A stretch of 64,000 nt of DNA from Corynebacterium argentoratense DSM 44202 (GCF_000590555.1 NC_022198.1:310001-374000), one strand, 5' to 3'; positions 46,729-56,571 are shown, numbered from the stretch's first letter. Program-made: numbers and translations. Notes: generated by a model from the sequence alone, not told the origin.

Positions 46729-49391
46729 CCAATCTGGGCAGCCAACCGCGACGCTTCCTGACTGCCCAACGCTGCGGCCTCCTCAGCAGCGGTGTGAGCC
46801 TGGCGGAGCTCCCCACGCGCCCGGTACATGTGTGAAAGGCCCATCCAACTATCGATCACCTCAGCGCGATCGCCCAACTCGGTGAAGGCCGTAATGGCAG
46901 CACGCTGAGCATCCGCTGCGGAAATGTGCTGATTCATCACAAAAAACTGCACCGCACGATCCCGCAACCAATCGGCTTCCAGCCACTGCGGACTCCGCTC
47001 AAACACATCCACATAGGTGAGCAGATGCACCCGCTGCTGTTCCATCACCTCGTCCAAAGTCGAGGCATGCTCAGCGTGGCCAGCCCTCACCGCCTCGGCG
47101 AGATCATTGCCGTAGCGACTGCGCACAGAAGCAAGGGTGCGAACAGCATCCCTAACTTCGGGGGAGCGCGACTGCTCCGAAGCATCAGGGCCCCCGGCAG
47201 TGCCATGCTGCTTCAGCACCTCACGCAACCGCTCCACAGACATCTGCACGCAACGATGACGGCACCGAACCGCATCCTCATACATCATTGCCTGGTTGTA
47301 ACCCGACGCGGCGTCATCAAAATGACGGGCAGCAGCAGCGCGCGCCTCCTGGCGAACCTCATCACTCGCATCCGCCAAAGCCACGTGCTCAAAAGCCAAC
47401 ACCGCGGCCTTTTCCAAACTACGAGCCGCCGTCCCATGCTGGTCCACGGAGGCGCTAGCAGCAGCAACGCACACATTCAACGCCGCAGCAACGGGCATTG
47501 CGACCGCAGGGTAACTAGCGCCGAACAACCGCTCCAACGCATCAAGACCATTGTTCGCGACCTCCGCAGCCTCCCAAAAACGCCGCAAACCCAACAAGTC
47601 ATCAGCCAAGCGGGCAGCAATCTGAGCCTGGATCAACGGCGCCCCCAACGCCGCGGCCACATTGATCGCCTCGCGATGCGCCTCAACAGCCTCCTCCGGA
47701 TAACCAGCAGATGACGCCGCGATCGCCAACGTCCCACACGCGGACAAACGCACCCCAATCGGATCGATGGAATCCATCCGGGTGGCCTGATCCGCCAACG
47801 TGGCAGCCTCAACCAACTCGCCCGCCTCCAGATGCTTGTCCGAGCGCGCAAGCAGCTCAAACGCAGGATCGACCTGGGCGAACTCCGGAGGAAGCGCACT
47901 AGCAGCCACATCCACATCAACCTGACGCGCCTCAATCAACTCCGCCGCCTCACGCTGCTCTGCAAGGACACCGAACACCGTGTACTCGTCGCATTTATGG
48001 ACCGCATTAATAGCGGCATCCCGGACTTTCAACTCCGCCAGCGATAAGTCATCCCATGGACCACGGAAACGCAATGGCACCTTCGCGGGCTCATCATCAA
48101 CCGCGGCGTCATCCTCAACAGATTCGGGCGAATCATCAACAATCAACGCACCCGACATACCCAATCCACGAGCCTGAGGATCAAACACCCCCGACACATC
48201 GATCACACCATCAGACGAAGCTACATCCCGGATCTCGGGCAGTTCATCAGGAGTTGGAAGCGTCAAAGCCTCCAGTACTCGACGCCGATGCACACCCGGA
48301 TTCGGATGACCCGGACGCGCATCGAACAAATCAGCCAGATCCAAGGCCAGGTCCTTAAACCACTGCCCAGCCACCCGCACTGTTGGTTGCGGTACATCGG
48401 GACGCACGCACCACGGCAAAGAGCTACCGGGAAGCGTCACGTTGAGAACCTGATCCTGCTCAGCCTCCGGAATGCACGCAAGCAACACCGCGGCATCCGC
48501 CGCAGCATCCATCAGAGAATCAGCACTATCAACCTCCGACCACCACGGAAGATGACGCAGCAAAATACCCACCCCGCGCTCAAGCCTCTCCGGTCGCAAC
48601 AAGCCCGACAAACCCAAATAACGATAATGCAAAGCCAACTGATCAAAATCAGCAGAACTCTGCTGAAAACGACGATACGAACGGCAATGCGCAGCCCACG
48701 CGCGACCATCGTGGCCCTGCATAAACCACGGCTCCATCATCAACGACAGAGTTTCCTCCGGGTTGCGATCGCAGGCATTGTCCGCATTCGCCAAGGACAA
48801 CTCACCCGCAACCACCGCGGCGTCAACATCATCCATGCGCAACGCATACATCATGTCGAATGCAGGCTCGCAGCCAGCACAATCCGACAACTCGCCACGA
48901 GCAGCCGCCTTCCAGCGCGCATGGAACTCCTTATAGCCCTCCTCGTCGCCCATATCCCACGCATAGGAAGCCCGCCGGTAATAGTAAGGGCGCAAACTTA
49001 CCCCCTGCGCCACATAAAACTCCCTCATCGACTCCAGCAGCATCTCCCACTGCTCGCAGGAAACAGAAGGCAGACCCCGCACCGCCGACAAAGCATACTT
49101 AAAATCCCAGCCGAAACTACTCAGCTGTTCATCGTTAAACACCTCCGGCTTCGAGCGATACAACGCATCCAACTGCACAAACGGTGCCAAGCTGCGGTCC
49201 GTACGCCCACCCATCGTGTACGCCAACACAAGCTGCAGCAACGCCTCCACCGTCGAAGGATCATCGGCCTCGTCCTGAGCGGCAGTCACCGCCTGCGCCC
49301 ACGCAGCCGAGCACGCCGGACCAAAAGGCAACATGTGCGCCTTATCGAACAACTCCTGTAGCTGCGGGCTACGCCCCGGACCAGTGACCAT
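46713..49391 (-). CDS. Large TPR-like repeat protein of the Hsp90 cassette
   Basis: This soluble protein of 892 residues is mostly alpha-helical. The C-terminal half (about 480-890) shows TPR-style pairs rich in Ala at fixed places, for example EAATLADQATRMDSIDP, AVEAHREAINVAAALG and AAEVANNGLDALERLFG. The N-terminal half holds YYYRRASYAWDMGDEEGY and a possible metal pair DCAGCEP near residue 170. An acidic linker lies near 430-450. I chose ATG 49391 because AAGAAGG stands 7 bases before it; a TTG at 49445 would extend it by 18 residues. It follows the Hsp90 gene within 60 bases. A role as partner or client-handling factor of that Hsp90 is inference. Confidence 0.8.
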   Translation of the reverse strand: MVTGPGRSPQLQELFDKAHMLPFGPACSAAWAQAVTAAQDEADDPSTVEALLQLVLAYTMGGRTDRSLAPFVQLDALYRSKPEVFNDEQLSSFGWDFKYALSAVRGLPSVSCEQWEMLLESMREFYVAQGVSLRPYYYRRASYAWDMGDEEGYKEFHARWKAAARGELSDCAGCEPAFDMMYALRMDDVDAAVVAGELSLANADNACDRNPEETLSLMMEPWFMQGHDGRAWAAHCRSYRRFQQSSADFDQLALHYRYLGLSGLLRPERLERGVGILLRHLPWWSEVDSADSLMDAAADAAVLLACIPEAEQDQVLNVTLPGSSLPWCVRPDVPQPTVRVAGQWFKDLALDLADLFDARPGHPNPGVHRRRVLEALTLPTPDELPEIRDVASSDGVIDVSGVFDPQARGLGMSGALIVDDSPESVEDDAAVDDEPAKVPLRFRGPWDDLSLAELKVRDAAINAVHKCDEYTVFGVLAEQREAAELIEARQVDVDVAASALPPEFAQVDPAFELLARSDKHLEAGELVEAATLADQATRMDSIDPIGVRLSACGTLAIAASSAGYPEEAVEAHREAINVAAALGAPLIQAQIAARLADDLLGLRRFWEAAEVANNGLDALERLFGASYPAVAMPVAAALNVCVAAASASVDQHGTAARSLEKAAVLAFEHVALADASDEVRQEARAAAARHFDDAASGYNQAMMYEDAVRCRHRCVQMSVERLREVLKQHGTAGGPDASEQSRSPEVRDAVRTLASVRSRYGNDLAEAVRAGHAEHASTLDEVMEQQRVHLLTYVDVFERSPQWLEADWLRDRAVQFFVMNQHISAADAQRAAITAFTELGDRAEVIDSWMGLSHMYRARGELRQAHTAAEEAAALGSQEASRLAAQIGQEME

Positions 49392-49450
49392 CACAACACC
49401 TTCTTCAACATCATTGGCGGCCGGCCACACTGTCGCCAGGCCCAACCCGC

Positions 49451-51265
49451 TTACTTCAATGCACGACTAATCAACGTGCTGAACACACTCGTCGACCACG
49501 AACGCGCCTGACTATCCATCGGATGACGCCCAGCCAACAACGCCTGCACATACAAGCCACGCACAGCACTGTCCAACACCTCAGGACGGTCCACAGCACC
49601 CGCCATCTCAAACACAACCGGCGAATGGGCATTAAACACCAACTGCGGCGAGCTCACCCCAGCCTGCGGGGAACGCTGCGAAGCAGCAGACTCCACCAAC
49701 GCAGCCAAAGGCGATGATGACGCCGCGGCGTCCCCCTCCACCCGAGCCCCCGCGACGTCACCATCTGGCAAAAACAGCACAGGCAACGTCCCTGGCTCAA
49801 AACGACGCACCGACATCTCAACATTCTGACCAGCCAAAGCCTTCGAGGCCGCATCAACAAAAGGCATCAACTCGGCCTCCTCATCCGGAGGCAAGGACGA
49901 CAACACGCCCAACAATTCACTCGGACGCAACGCGGTAAAACGCACCTGCGGATAGTCTAAAGCCAGCTGGCCTATGAGCTCTTGATCAAACGCGAACCCC
50001 GCATTGAGCACACACACCTCATTGGCGGCAGCAATCGGCTCGATCGTGCGGAACTGATCATCCGTACTTACATAGCGAACACCGCCATAAGCATCGATGA
50101 TTTCCCCAATGGTCATCGCACCCAGCGTCGTCATAAACGGAACGGTGCGGCACAACAATTCCCGCGTCGGCCGATCAGTCAACGCCAAAGACTTCAACCC
50201 ATTAATATGCAGCGCAGTAAAGGCCTTGAACATCGCAGGCTCCTGCGCCGCCAACTGGGTCAACCACACACGAATATGTTCGCCGATCGCCTGGCGGGTG
50301 AACTCCACAAGATCGTCATCAAAAAGATCCTCGCGACTGGCCGTGGGCTTCAAAAACTCCGCATTGCCAACAACGCGCACAAAATACGCCCAATCCGGCA
50401 ACAAACTCTTCACCGAAGACCCCAGTAACATCCGCCGCAGATACACCTGATGGCGCATCACATGCCCAGGATTAGCCCCCGACTCCAACACATAAGCCAC
50501 GCCCTTAAAACCCGCCTCCGGAACATCCAAAGGGATCGCAGCGAAAGGCATAAAACCAAAATTTTCCGCGCACCACGTCGCCTGCGCACGACTCGCAGGT
50601 GCCATCTCCCACGGAGGACGCTGCAACGCCAGGTGCTCAACCTCCGAGCCTCCCTCAAGAGTCACGTCAACCTCTAGGAAACGCCCATAAGATGTAATGA
50701 CGTCGCGCAAAGCCGCAAGGCTGAACAACTGCTCGTCCGGGAAACCCTCCAGCACAATCGCCGTGCCCCCACCCGACAACGCGGACTCAATGTGCGCTGG
50801 AGCAGCGACCGACGCGCCGTCATCAATCGTCCACGTGCCGTCCGAAGAACCAACCCAGCGGACAATGCCCCCACGCCCCGGCTCAGCAGCACGGACGCTA
50901 GAGCTAAACACCTCGATCGATGGCGAAACCATAAAACAGGACAACAAACCAATGCCGAACTGGCCCAAAAAATCTGAACGGCTCAGACCAAACTCGTCCT
51001 TTTTCGACGAAGCGCCAATAGTCGACAGCAGAGACGCGGCCTCGTCGGCGGTCAAACCCACCCCAGAATCGATCACCGTTAAGGTGCGGCCAGACAGAAG
51101 AAAGCGAATCCGTGCCGGGCAATCCGGCTGCAGCTCACGACGCGCAGTAATCGCATCCACGCCGTTTTGCAGCAATTCGCGAATAAACACACGCGGACCC
51201 GAATACAGGTTGCGGGAGAGAAGCTCCACAACCCCCGACAAGTCCACACGAAAATTAGAGGACAT
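49451..51265 (-). CDS. Hsp90-family ATPase
   Basis: This 604-residue GHKL ATPase has Hsp90 order. ELLQNGVDAI (about residue 30) supplies the catalytic Glu and Asn. DSGVGLT binds the nucleotide and GQFGIGLLSCF is the glycine lid. The middle domain has VYLRRMLL and FVRVVGN, and ASREDLF holds the Arg that senses gamma-phosphate. It has no C-terminal MEEVD tail. It differs from HtpG in the C-terminal third, so it is a divergent Hsp90 rather than HtpG. The stop of the YbjN-like gene and the start overlap as TAATG, so translation is coupled. Confidence 0.88.
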   Translation of the reverse strand: MSSNFRVDLSGVVELLSRNLYSGPRVFIRELLQNGVDAITARRELQPDCPARIRFLLSGRTLTVIDSGVGLTADEAASLLSTIGASSKKDEFGLSRSDFLGQFGIGLLSCFMVSPSIEVFSSSVRAAEPGRGGIVRWVGSSDGTWTIDDGASVAAPAHIESALSGGGTAIVLEGFPDEQLFSLAALRDVITSYGRFLEVDVTLEGGSEVEHLALQRPPWEMAPASRAQATWCAENFGFMPFAAIPLDVPEAGFKGVAYVLESGANPGHVMRHQVYLRRMLLGSSVKSLLPDWAYFVRVVGNAEFLKPTASREDLFDDDLVEFTRQAIGEHIRVWLTQLAAQEPAMFKAFTALHINGLKSLALTDRPTRELLCRTVPFMTTLGAMTIGEIIDAYGGVRYVSTDDQFRTIEPIAAANEVCVLNAGFAFDQELIGQLALDYPQVRFTALRPSELLGVLSSLPPDEEAELMPFVDAASKALAGQNVEMSVRRFEPGTLPVLFLPDGDVAGARVEGDAAASSSPLAALVESAASQRSPQAGVSSPQLVFNAHSPVVFEMAGAVDRPEVLDSAVRGLYVQALLAGRHPMDSQARSWSTSVFSTLISRALK

Positions 51266-51747
51266 TAACCCTCCGACTCGGACTGCTCTTCGCCAAACAC
51301 AGCCCGTGGGAAGCCAAAAGCCTCAGAAAAGGAATCAATCGTCTGATCGAGCCCAGAAAGAATAGCTGCAAGATTAGTATCCAGCTGTTCATTCGTAGCG
51401 CCCCCGGCAGTAAGAACCGACACGTCAACCTGCAAAGCCACAATGTCATCCTCGGTGAGGATCGGCAAGGCAGTGCCAAACACAGCCTCGGCGTTCCAGG
51501 AGTTCGCCCAGCGTACAACCTCAGGGAAGCGATCCTTTGGCAAGTACTTGTCCACGGCGAAGGCCTCAGCCAAAATGAATGCGCCGTCGCCAACGAGCGA
51601 CAGTTTCATCGGAAAACCGTTGAAGCCAGTGCCAATCTGGTCCTTGGACAAGTCATACGTGAAGTCAATACGGTCCAGGGCACCTGCGAGACGAGTAAGC
51701 GTGACAGGGGTAGGAGTGTCAGATGCCGCGTTTTTAAACCAAGCCAT
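51265..51747 (-). CDS. YbjN-like protein, second of the cassette
   Basis: This 160-residue protein has the small alpha/beta YbjN (PF10722) look: FTYDLSKDQIGTGFNGFPMKLSL, a run of strands, then RFPEVVRWANSWNAEAVFGTA with the usual W-N pair, and a long C-terminal helix. YbjN folds resemble type III secretion chaperones; the enzyme role is none known. ATG 51747 has GAAGGAT in place. It overlaps the Hsp90 start by one base. Confidence 0.78.
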   Translation of the reverse strand: MAWFKNAASDTPTPVTLTRLAGALDRIDFTYDLSKDQIGTGFNGFPMKLSLVGDGAFILAEAFAVDKYLPKDRFPEVVRWANSWNAEAVFGTALPILTEDDIVALQVDVSVLTAGGATNEQLDTNLAAILSGLDQTIDSFSEAFGFPRAVFGEEQSESEG

Positions 51748-51795
51748 CGAAAAATCCTTCGTGTTAGATAAAAGGGGCTGAAACCGTGTTAATCG

Positions 51796-52254
51796 CTATT
51801 CAGCTGCGCTTATATGCTCTGGGAACCGTTCCGCCCAGCGTTCGGCGCATTGGGTGAAGCCAGCAAACGTCGCCTGAATCAATGACCTCAGTTGTTCAGT
51901 GGACAGCCCTTCGGCCACGGGGGAAGCGAACTCTAGTGCGATCGGCAATCCCTCGGGTGTCGGCGCATCAGCATCTGCTAAGCCAGCGTCCTCGAAATTA
52001 AGAACAATCGACTTGACCCACACGTGGTCTGAATTGCATTCCATGGCGAACATTAGGGCGTCGTCGAGCAGCTCTCGGGGAACCTCCCCGGAAAGGTAGG
52101 CATACGCACGAACAATGGTGTCTCGGACGTTAAACCAGGAGGAGAAAGCATCGAACGCGACTCGGATTTCACCATCATCGTCGACGCTGTATAGCAGCTC
52201 TGCTTCTTCCAGGAGTTTGATGATTCGTTGAGCTGTGGCCGCTGGTTGGTCCAT
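51796..52254 (-). CDS. YbjN-like protein, first of the cassette
   Basis: This 152-residue acidic protein starts with a helix (AQRIIKLLEEAEL). IRVAFDAFSSWFNVRDTIVRAYAYLSG and SDHVWVKSIVLNFED follow, a pattern typical of YbjN-like proteins. I place it in that family with less certainty than the next gene. ATG 52254 follows AAAGGACA. It leads the four-gene cassette, and 48 bases separate it from the second YbjN-like gene. The promoter region is shared with divergent mtrA. Confidence 0.72.
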   Translation of the reverse strand: MDQPAATAQRIIKLLEEAELLYSVDDDGEIRVAFDAFSSWFNVRDTIVRAYAYLSGEVPRELLDDALMFAMECNSDHVWVKSIVLNFEDAGLADADAPTPEGLPIALEFASPVAEGLSTEQLRSLIQATFAGFTQCAERWAERFPEHISAAE

Positions 52255-52316
52255 TGCACTGTCCTTTCGGTGCGATCGCGAACCGTGACGAGACAACTAG
52301 GATCACGGACTGTGAG

Positions 52317-52334
52317 TGTGCTAACGATAGCACA
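52317..52334. promoter_or_regulatory. Palindrome in the mtrA/cassette divergent region
   Basis: TGTGCTA-ACGA-TAGCACA is a perfect 7-bp-arm palindrome 62 bases upstream of the first cassette gene and 107 bases before mtrA. It is placed where an operator could act on the cassette or on mtrA. Confidence 0.45.
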
Positions 52335-52441
52335 GGCTAAGGTGCCTAACTCCTCGGTTTGCTGGGGTGTGCGGCCCAGCATGGCACTGCCGAATGCACG
52401 ACAGCAGCCTCGCAGTCGATAAATGTGCAAAGATAGAGGCC

Positions 52442-53119
52442 ATGAGTCCGAAACTATTGGTAGTTGATGACGATCCCGCGATCTCCGAAATGCTGACGCT
52501 TGTCCTGCAATCAGAGGGCTTCGAGACCGTCGCGATCACCGATGGTGCTGAAGCGGTCGCTGCAGCAGAACGGGAACAACCCGACCTCATCCTGCTGGAC
52601 CTCATGCTTCCCGGAATGAACGGCATCGATATTTGCCGCGAAATCCGCAAAACCTCCTTCGTCCCGATCGTCATGTTGACAGCAAAAACTGACACTGTTG
52701 ACGTGGTTTTGGGGTTGGAATCCGGAGCAGACGATTACGTCAACAAGCCGTTCAAGCCCAAGGAACTCATCGCGCGCATTCGCGCACGTCTGCGTCGCAT
52801 CGAGGAAACCCCCAGCGAACTGATCGAACTTGGCGAACTGACCATCGACGTTCCTGGGCATATCGTTAAGCGTGACGGTAAAGAAATCCCCCTCACGCCT
52901 CTCGAATTTGATCTGCTGCTGCACCTGGCTCGCAAACCCAACCAAGTATTCAGCCGCGAAGAGCTCCTGGAAAAGGTCTGGGGATACCGCCACGCATCAG
53001 ACACACGCCTGGTCAACGTTCACGTCCAACGCTTGCGCGCGAAATTGGAACGCGACCCGGAAAACCCACAGATCGTGCTGACCGTCCGTGGACTGGGCTA
53101 CAAGACGGTTCGCGCCTAA
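52442..53119 (+). CDS. mtrA: Response regulator MtrA
   Basis: This 225-residue OmpR-type regulator controls cell-wall, osmotic and division genes. Receiver: DDD near residue 9-11, phospho-acceptor Asp53 in LLDLMLPG, and the conserved Thr in MLTAKT. Winged helix: PLTPLEFDLLLHLA and DTRLVNVHVQRLRAK, ending GLGYKTVRA. I chose ATG 52442, which the family starts at; the upstream frame is not conserved. mtrB and lpqB follow in the classic order. Confidence 0.97.
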   Translation: MSPKLLVVDDDPAISEMLTLVLQSEGFETVAITDGAEAVAAAEREQPDLILLDLMLPGMNGIDICREIRKTSFVPIVMLTAKTDTVDVVLGLESGADDYVNKPFKPKELIARIRARLRRIEETPSELIELGELTIDVPGHIVKRDGKEIPLTPLEFDLLLHLARKPNQVFSREELLEKVWGYRHASDTRLVNVHVQRLRAKLERDPENPQIVLTVRGLGYKTVRA

Positions 53120-53168
53120 GCGACGCGACGTCTAGCGACCCACATCTTTAACGTGTGAGCAAAACACA

Positions 53169-54785
53169 GTGTTGAGTTTCTTCCGACGCATCCGCCATCT
53201 GATTGAGCGGCTGGGCCACCGGGCATCCCACGCATGGCGTACCTCGCTGCAAGTCCGGGTGATTGGCACCATCGTGTCCGCATCGCTGACGGTGGTGCTC
53301 ATCCTCGGGTTTGCGATGATCAGTATCGTCGCCCAGCGCCTAGCGGACTCCAAACTGGACATCGCTAATTCCGAAATCGACCGCGCGCGTCAAACTGTGC
53401 AGGAACAGATCAACGCCACGGACTCATCTAACTCTGTTCGTGTGCGGCTTAACTCTGCCCGTGCCGCATTGACCAACAAAGCAGCCACGGGGCCCGAAGC
53501 GGGTGCAGTATTCGAGCCTGTGCTGTTGGTTGACCAAAATGGGCGGATCACCACATCCCCCGACGGCTACCGCATCCCGGAACAATTGCGGCATTTTGTT
53601 TCCCAGGGGCAGATCTCCTACATGTACACCACCATCAACCGAGCCGAAGACAACTCGGTCAAAGCCTTGATTATCGGAACGCCAACGGAATCAGAAATAG
53701 CTGGCCTGCAGTTGTATTTGGTGTTGCCTTTGGAAAATGAAGAAGCCACCATGCGACTGATGCGTGGCCTACTGTCTACTGGTGGAGTAGTGCTGGTGGT
53801 CTTGCTCGTGGGCATCGCCTGGTTGCTCACACAACAGGTGACGGTCCCTGTGCGCAGCGCGAGCCGTATCGCGCAGCGATTCGCTGCCGGTCACCTCCGG
53901 GAACGCATGTTGGTTGAGGGCGAAGACGAAATGGCTCGCCTTGCCATGAGTTTCAACGCGATGGCCGAAAGCCTATCCAAGCAGATCCGGCAGCTGGAAG
54001 ACTACGGCAACCTCCAGCGCCAATTTACCTCGGACGTATCCCACGAGCTGCGCACGCCCCTGACCACGGTGCGCATGGCAGCTGACATGATCGCCGATAA
54101 CAAAGATGAACTCGACCCCTACACGGCGCGAGCGTCCGAACTGATGGTTCGCGAACTCGACCGTTTCGAATCCCTGTTGGCAGACCTGCTCGAAATTTCC
54201 AGGCATGACGCCGGCATGGCCGACCTATCCGAAGAAAGCATCGACGCCCGCAACGTGCTCAGCTCCGCCTGGCAACAAACTGAGCACCTGGCTGAAGAAC
54301 TTGGAGTCGCCGTCGAATTCACAGTGCCGGAACAACCCGTCACACTCGTTGGCGATGCACGCAGAATCGAGCGCATCCTGCGTAACCTTTTGGCCAACGC
54401 CATCGACCACAGCGAAGCCAAGCCCGTCGAGGTGACACTGGCCAGTAGTGATGACGCCGTGGCGGTCACCGTTGCAGACCATGGCGTGGGCCTCAAACCG
54501 GGACAAGAAGACTTGGTGTTTAACCGTTTCTGGCGCGCCGACCCTTCCCGCAAGCGGCATTCTGGCGGAACAGGGTTGGGGCTGGCCATTTCCCACGAAG
54601 ACGCAGCCCTACACGGTGGGTTCGTTGATGCAATCGGCGAACCAGGTGTGGGCTCGATGTTCCGACTGGTGCTTCCCATTACTCCGGGAGCAGCCATCGG
54701 AACGGTGCCCCTGGAACTTATGGTTCCACCAGCCGTGCCACCCAACACCGAGGACCGTAGCGCCCCCACGGGAGGACAATCATGA
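53169..54785 (+). CDS. mtrB: Sensor histidine kinase MtrB
   Basis: This 538-residue membrane kinase phosphorylates MtrA. Two membrane segments (about residues 30-52 and 197-220) flank an extracytoplasmic sensor part of about 145 residues. A HAMP linker, the His in SHELRTPLTTVRM (about residue 292), the N box NLLANAIDHSEA and the G boxes DHGVGLKPG and GGTGLGLAI follow. The GTG start is 49 bases after mtrA. Its end overlaps lpqB by four bases (ATGA). Confidence 0.96.
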   Translation: MLSFFRRIRHLIERLGHRASHAWRTSLQVRVIGTIVSASLTVVLILGFAMISIVAQRLADSKLDIANSEIDRARQTVQEQINATDSSNSVRVRLNSARAALTNKAATGPEAGAVFEPVLLVDQNGRITTSPDGYRIPEQLRHFVSQGQISYMYTTINRAEDNSVKALIIGTPTESEIAGLQLYLVLPLENEEATMRLMRGLLSTGGVVLVVLLVGIAWLLTQQVTVPVRSASRIAQRFAAGHLRERMLVEGEDEMARLAMSFNAMAESLSKQIRQLEDYGNLQRQFTSDVSHELRTPLTTVRMAADMIADNKDELDPYTARASELMVRELDRFESLLADLLEISRHDAGMADLSEESIDARNVLSSAWQQTEHLAEELGVAVEFTVPEQPVTLVGDARRIERILRNLLANAIDHSEAKPVEVTLASSDDAVAVTVADHGVGLKPGQEDLVFNRFWRADPSRKRHSGGTGLGLAISHEDAALHGGFVDAIGEPGVGSMFRLVLPITPGAAIGTVPLELMVPPAVPPNTEDRSAPTGGQS

Positions 54786-56518
54786 CCGGCCGCCGCACCC
54801 TAGCACTAGTCGCAGCAAGCACACTGGCACTCAGCAGCTGCACAAGCCTGCCCAGCTACACCGAGCCTCAAGCCTTACGCAGCTTTGTGCGCTCCACCCC
54901 AACGGAAGAAGCCATTGCGCCCGTAGCCGGGCAGGAACCCGACCTGCTGCTGCGAGACTTCTTCGCGGCCTCCGGCAAACCGATCCAAAACCACCAAGCG
55001 GCCCGCGCCTTCCTGACGCCGGACGCTGCGCGGCGCTGGGACGACGCGGCGTCAACACTGATTTTGGATCGTATTGACCTCAACGCTAAAGCCGGAGCGA
55101 CCCAGAATGCGATCAGCTATGTGGTGCGGGGGACCGTCGTCGGGGCGCTCGGACCCGGTGGTGTGTTCAGCCCCGACCACGGTGATTTCGAGGCGGAAAT
55201 CCAGCTCAGCAAGGTGGATGGGGAGTGGCGCATCGATTCTTTGCCCGCCGGCACCGTGTTTGAGCGCGTCGAGTTACGCAACAACTACAGCCCCGAAGAA
55301 CTGTTCTTCTTCGATCCGAACCAGAAGATGCTCGTGCGGGACCGCCGGTGGATCTACAAGGGGCAAAAATCCATGGACACTTCGCTGCTGTCCCTGCTGG
55401 TGGAGGGCCCCAAGGGGCCTATTGCTGCGGGCGTCACCACCGAGGTGCCCGTCGGTGCAACCTTCGCAGGTAACGACAAAGGTGTGTATCGCTTCAATGG
55501 TTTCGCCGATCTTAGTTCTGAAGAACGCCACCGTTTTGCCGCACAGGTACTGTGGACTTTGGCGAAGTCTGGGACGCAAGGACCCTACAACATTGAACTC
55601 GACGGCACTCCCTTGGATCCGCAGGCTCCCGTGCTGACCATTGATGACGTCGCGGAATACAACCCCAACGCAACGTCCGGTTCCGTCAGCCCCTTGTACG
55701 CAGTGGGTAATGGTTCGCTGACCCTGGTGGATTCCTCCACCCTGACGCCCGTCGCGGGCACATTGGGAAGCTCGGGCAGAGTGGAGAGCGCCGATATTTC
55801 TGGTGATTACGTCGCGGGCGTGATTGTTGATGGTGAGGGCGCTGGGCGACAGTCAACGCTAGTGGCTGGCCCAGTCAATGGTTCGGTGGAAAGCGTGCTG
55901 CAGGCCAGGACACTGACTCAACCCAGTTTGGAAAGCCACGCGACTGCACTGTGGACGGTGCTCGACGGGCGCACGATCGCCAGGGTCGCCCGATCGACGT
56001 CGACGAATGAACTATCGCAATCAGAGGTTGACGCCACGAAGATTGAGGGGTTGCTGGAGCCGGATGGCGAAGGCGGCGAGGGATCGTCCATTAGCATGTT
56101 GAAGCTCAGTCCTACTGGTGTGCGTGCGGCGATGGTCATCGGCGGGAAAGTGTATTTGGCGGTGATTTCTCGCCCCGCGGCGGGGGAGAAGATGATCGCG
56201 AATATTATCGACATTGCTCCGTCGTTGGACAATACGGTGGTGTCGGTTGCCTGGCAGCTGGATGGGTCCCTGGTGGTGGGTACTGCTAACCAGGATGCGC
56301 CAATTTGGCGTGTGGAAACGGATGGATCTGCGGTGACGCAGCTGCCTTCCGGAAATATCACGGCACCTGTTGTTGCGGTTGCGGCGAGCGCTAACACGTT
56401 GTACGTCACGGATGCGCGATCTGTGTTGCAGCTTCCGATTAACAGTCCCACGACGGCGTTCTGGCGGGAGGTTCCGGCACTGCAGGGAGTCCGTGCGGTC
56501 CCTGTTGTGGGCAGCTAG
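54782..56518 (+). CDS. lpqB: Lipoprotein LpqB
   Basis: This 578-residue lipoprotein works with the MtrB sensor outside the membrane. The lipobox LALSSC is near residue 18. A GerMN domain (about 195-290) and a beta-propeller-like C-terminal LpqB domain follow. It is translationally coupled to mtrB (ATGA overlap), as in all mtrAB-lpqB loci known to me. Confidence 0.94.
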   Translation: MTGRRTLALVAASTLALSSCTSLPSYTEPQALRSFVRSTPTEEAIAPVAGQEPDLLLRDFFAASGKPIQNHQAARAFLTPDAARRWDDAASTLILDRIDLNAKAGATQNAISYVVRGTVVGALGPGGVFSPDHGDFEAEIQLSKVDGEWRIDSLPAGTVFERVELRNNYSPEELFFFDPNQKMLVRDRRWIYKGQKSMDTSLLSLLVEGPKGPIAAGVTTEVPVGATFAGNDKGVYRFNGFADLSSEERHRFAAQVLWTLAKSGTQGPYNIELDGTPLDPQAPVLTIDDVAEYNPNATSGSVSPLYAVGNGSLTLVDSSTLTPVAGTLGSSGRVESADISGDYVAGVIVDGEGAGRQSTLVAGPVNGSVESVLQARTLTQPSLESHATALWTVLDGRTIARVARSTSTNELSQSEVDATKIEGLLEPDGEGGEGSSISMLKLSPTGVRAAMVIGGKVYLAVISRPAAGEKMIANIIDIAPSLDNTVVSVAWQLDGSLVVGTANQDAPIWRVETDGSAVTQLPSGNITAPVVAVAASANTLYVTDARSVLQLPINSPTTAFWREVPALQGVRAVPVVGS

Positions 56519-56520
56519 GC

Positions 56521-56556
56521 TAAGTAGACGGCCAAGTAAACGGCTCAGTAGACAGT
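56521..56556. repeat. Three imperfect 12-base tandem repeats
   Basis: TAAGTAGACGGC, CAAGTAAACGGC and TCAGTAGACAGT follow one another just after the lpqB stop and before the ComF-like gene. Purpose unknown. Confidence 0.6.
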
Positions 56557-56571
56557 TGAAGGGGGGGAGTT

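Noticed and set aside
48288..49361. 357-residue plus-strand frame within the TPR-like gene
   Set aside because: Basic, His/Arg-rich composition and no site; the minus-strand gene has a ribosome-binding site and operon logic.
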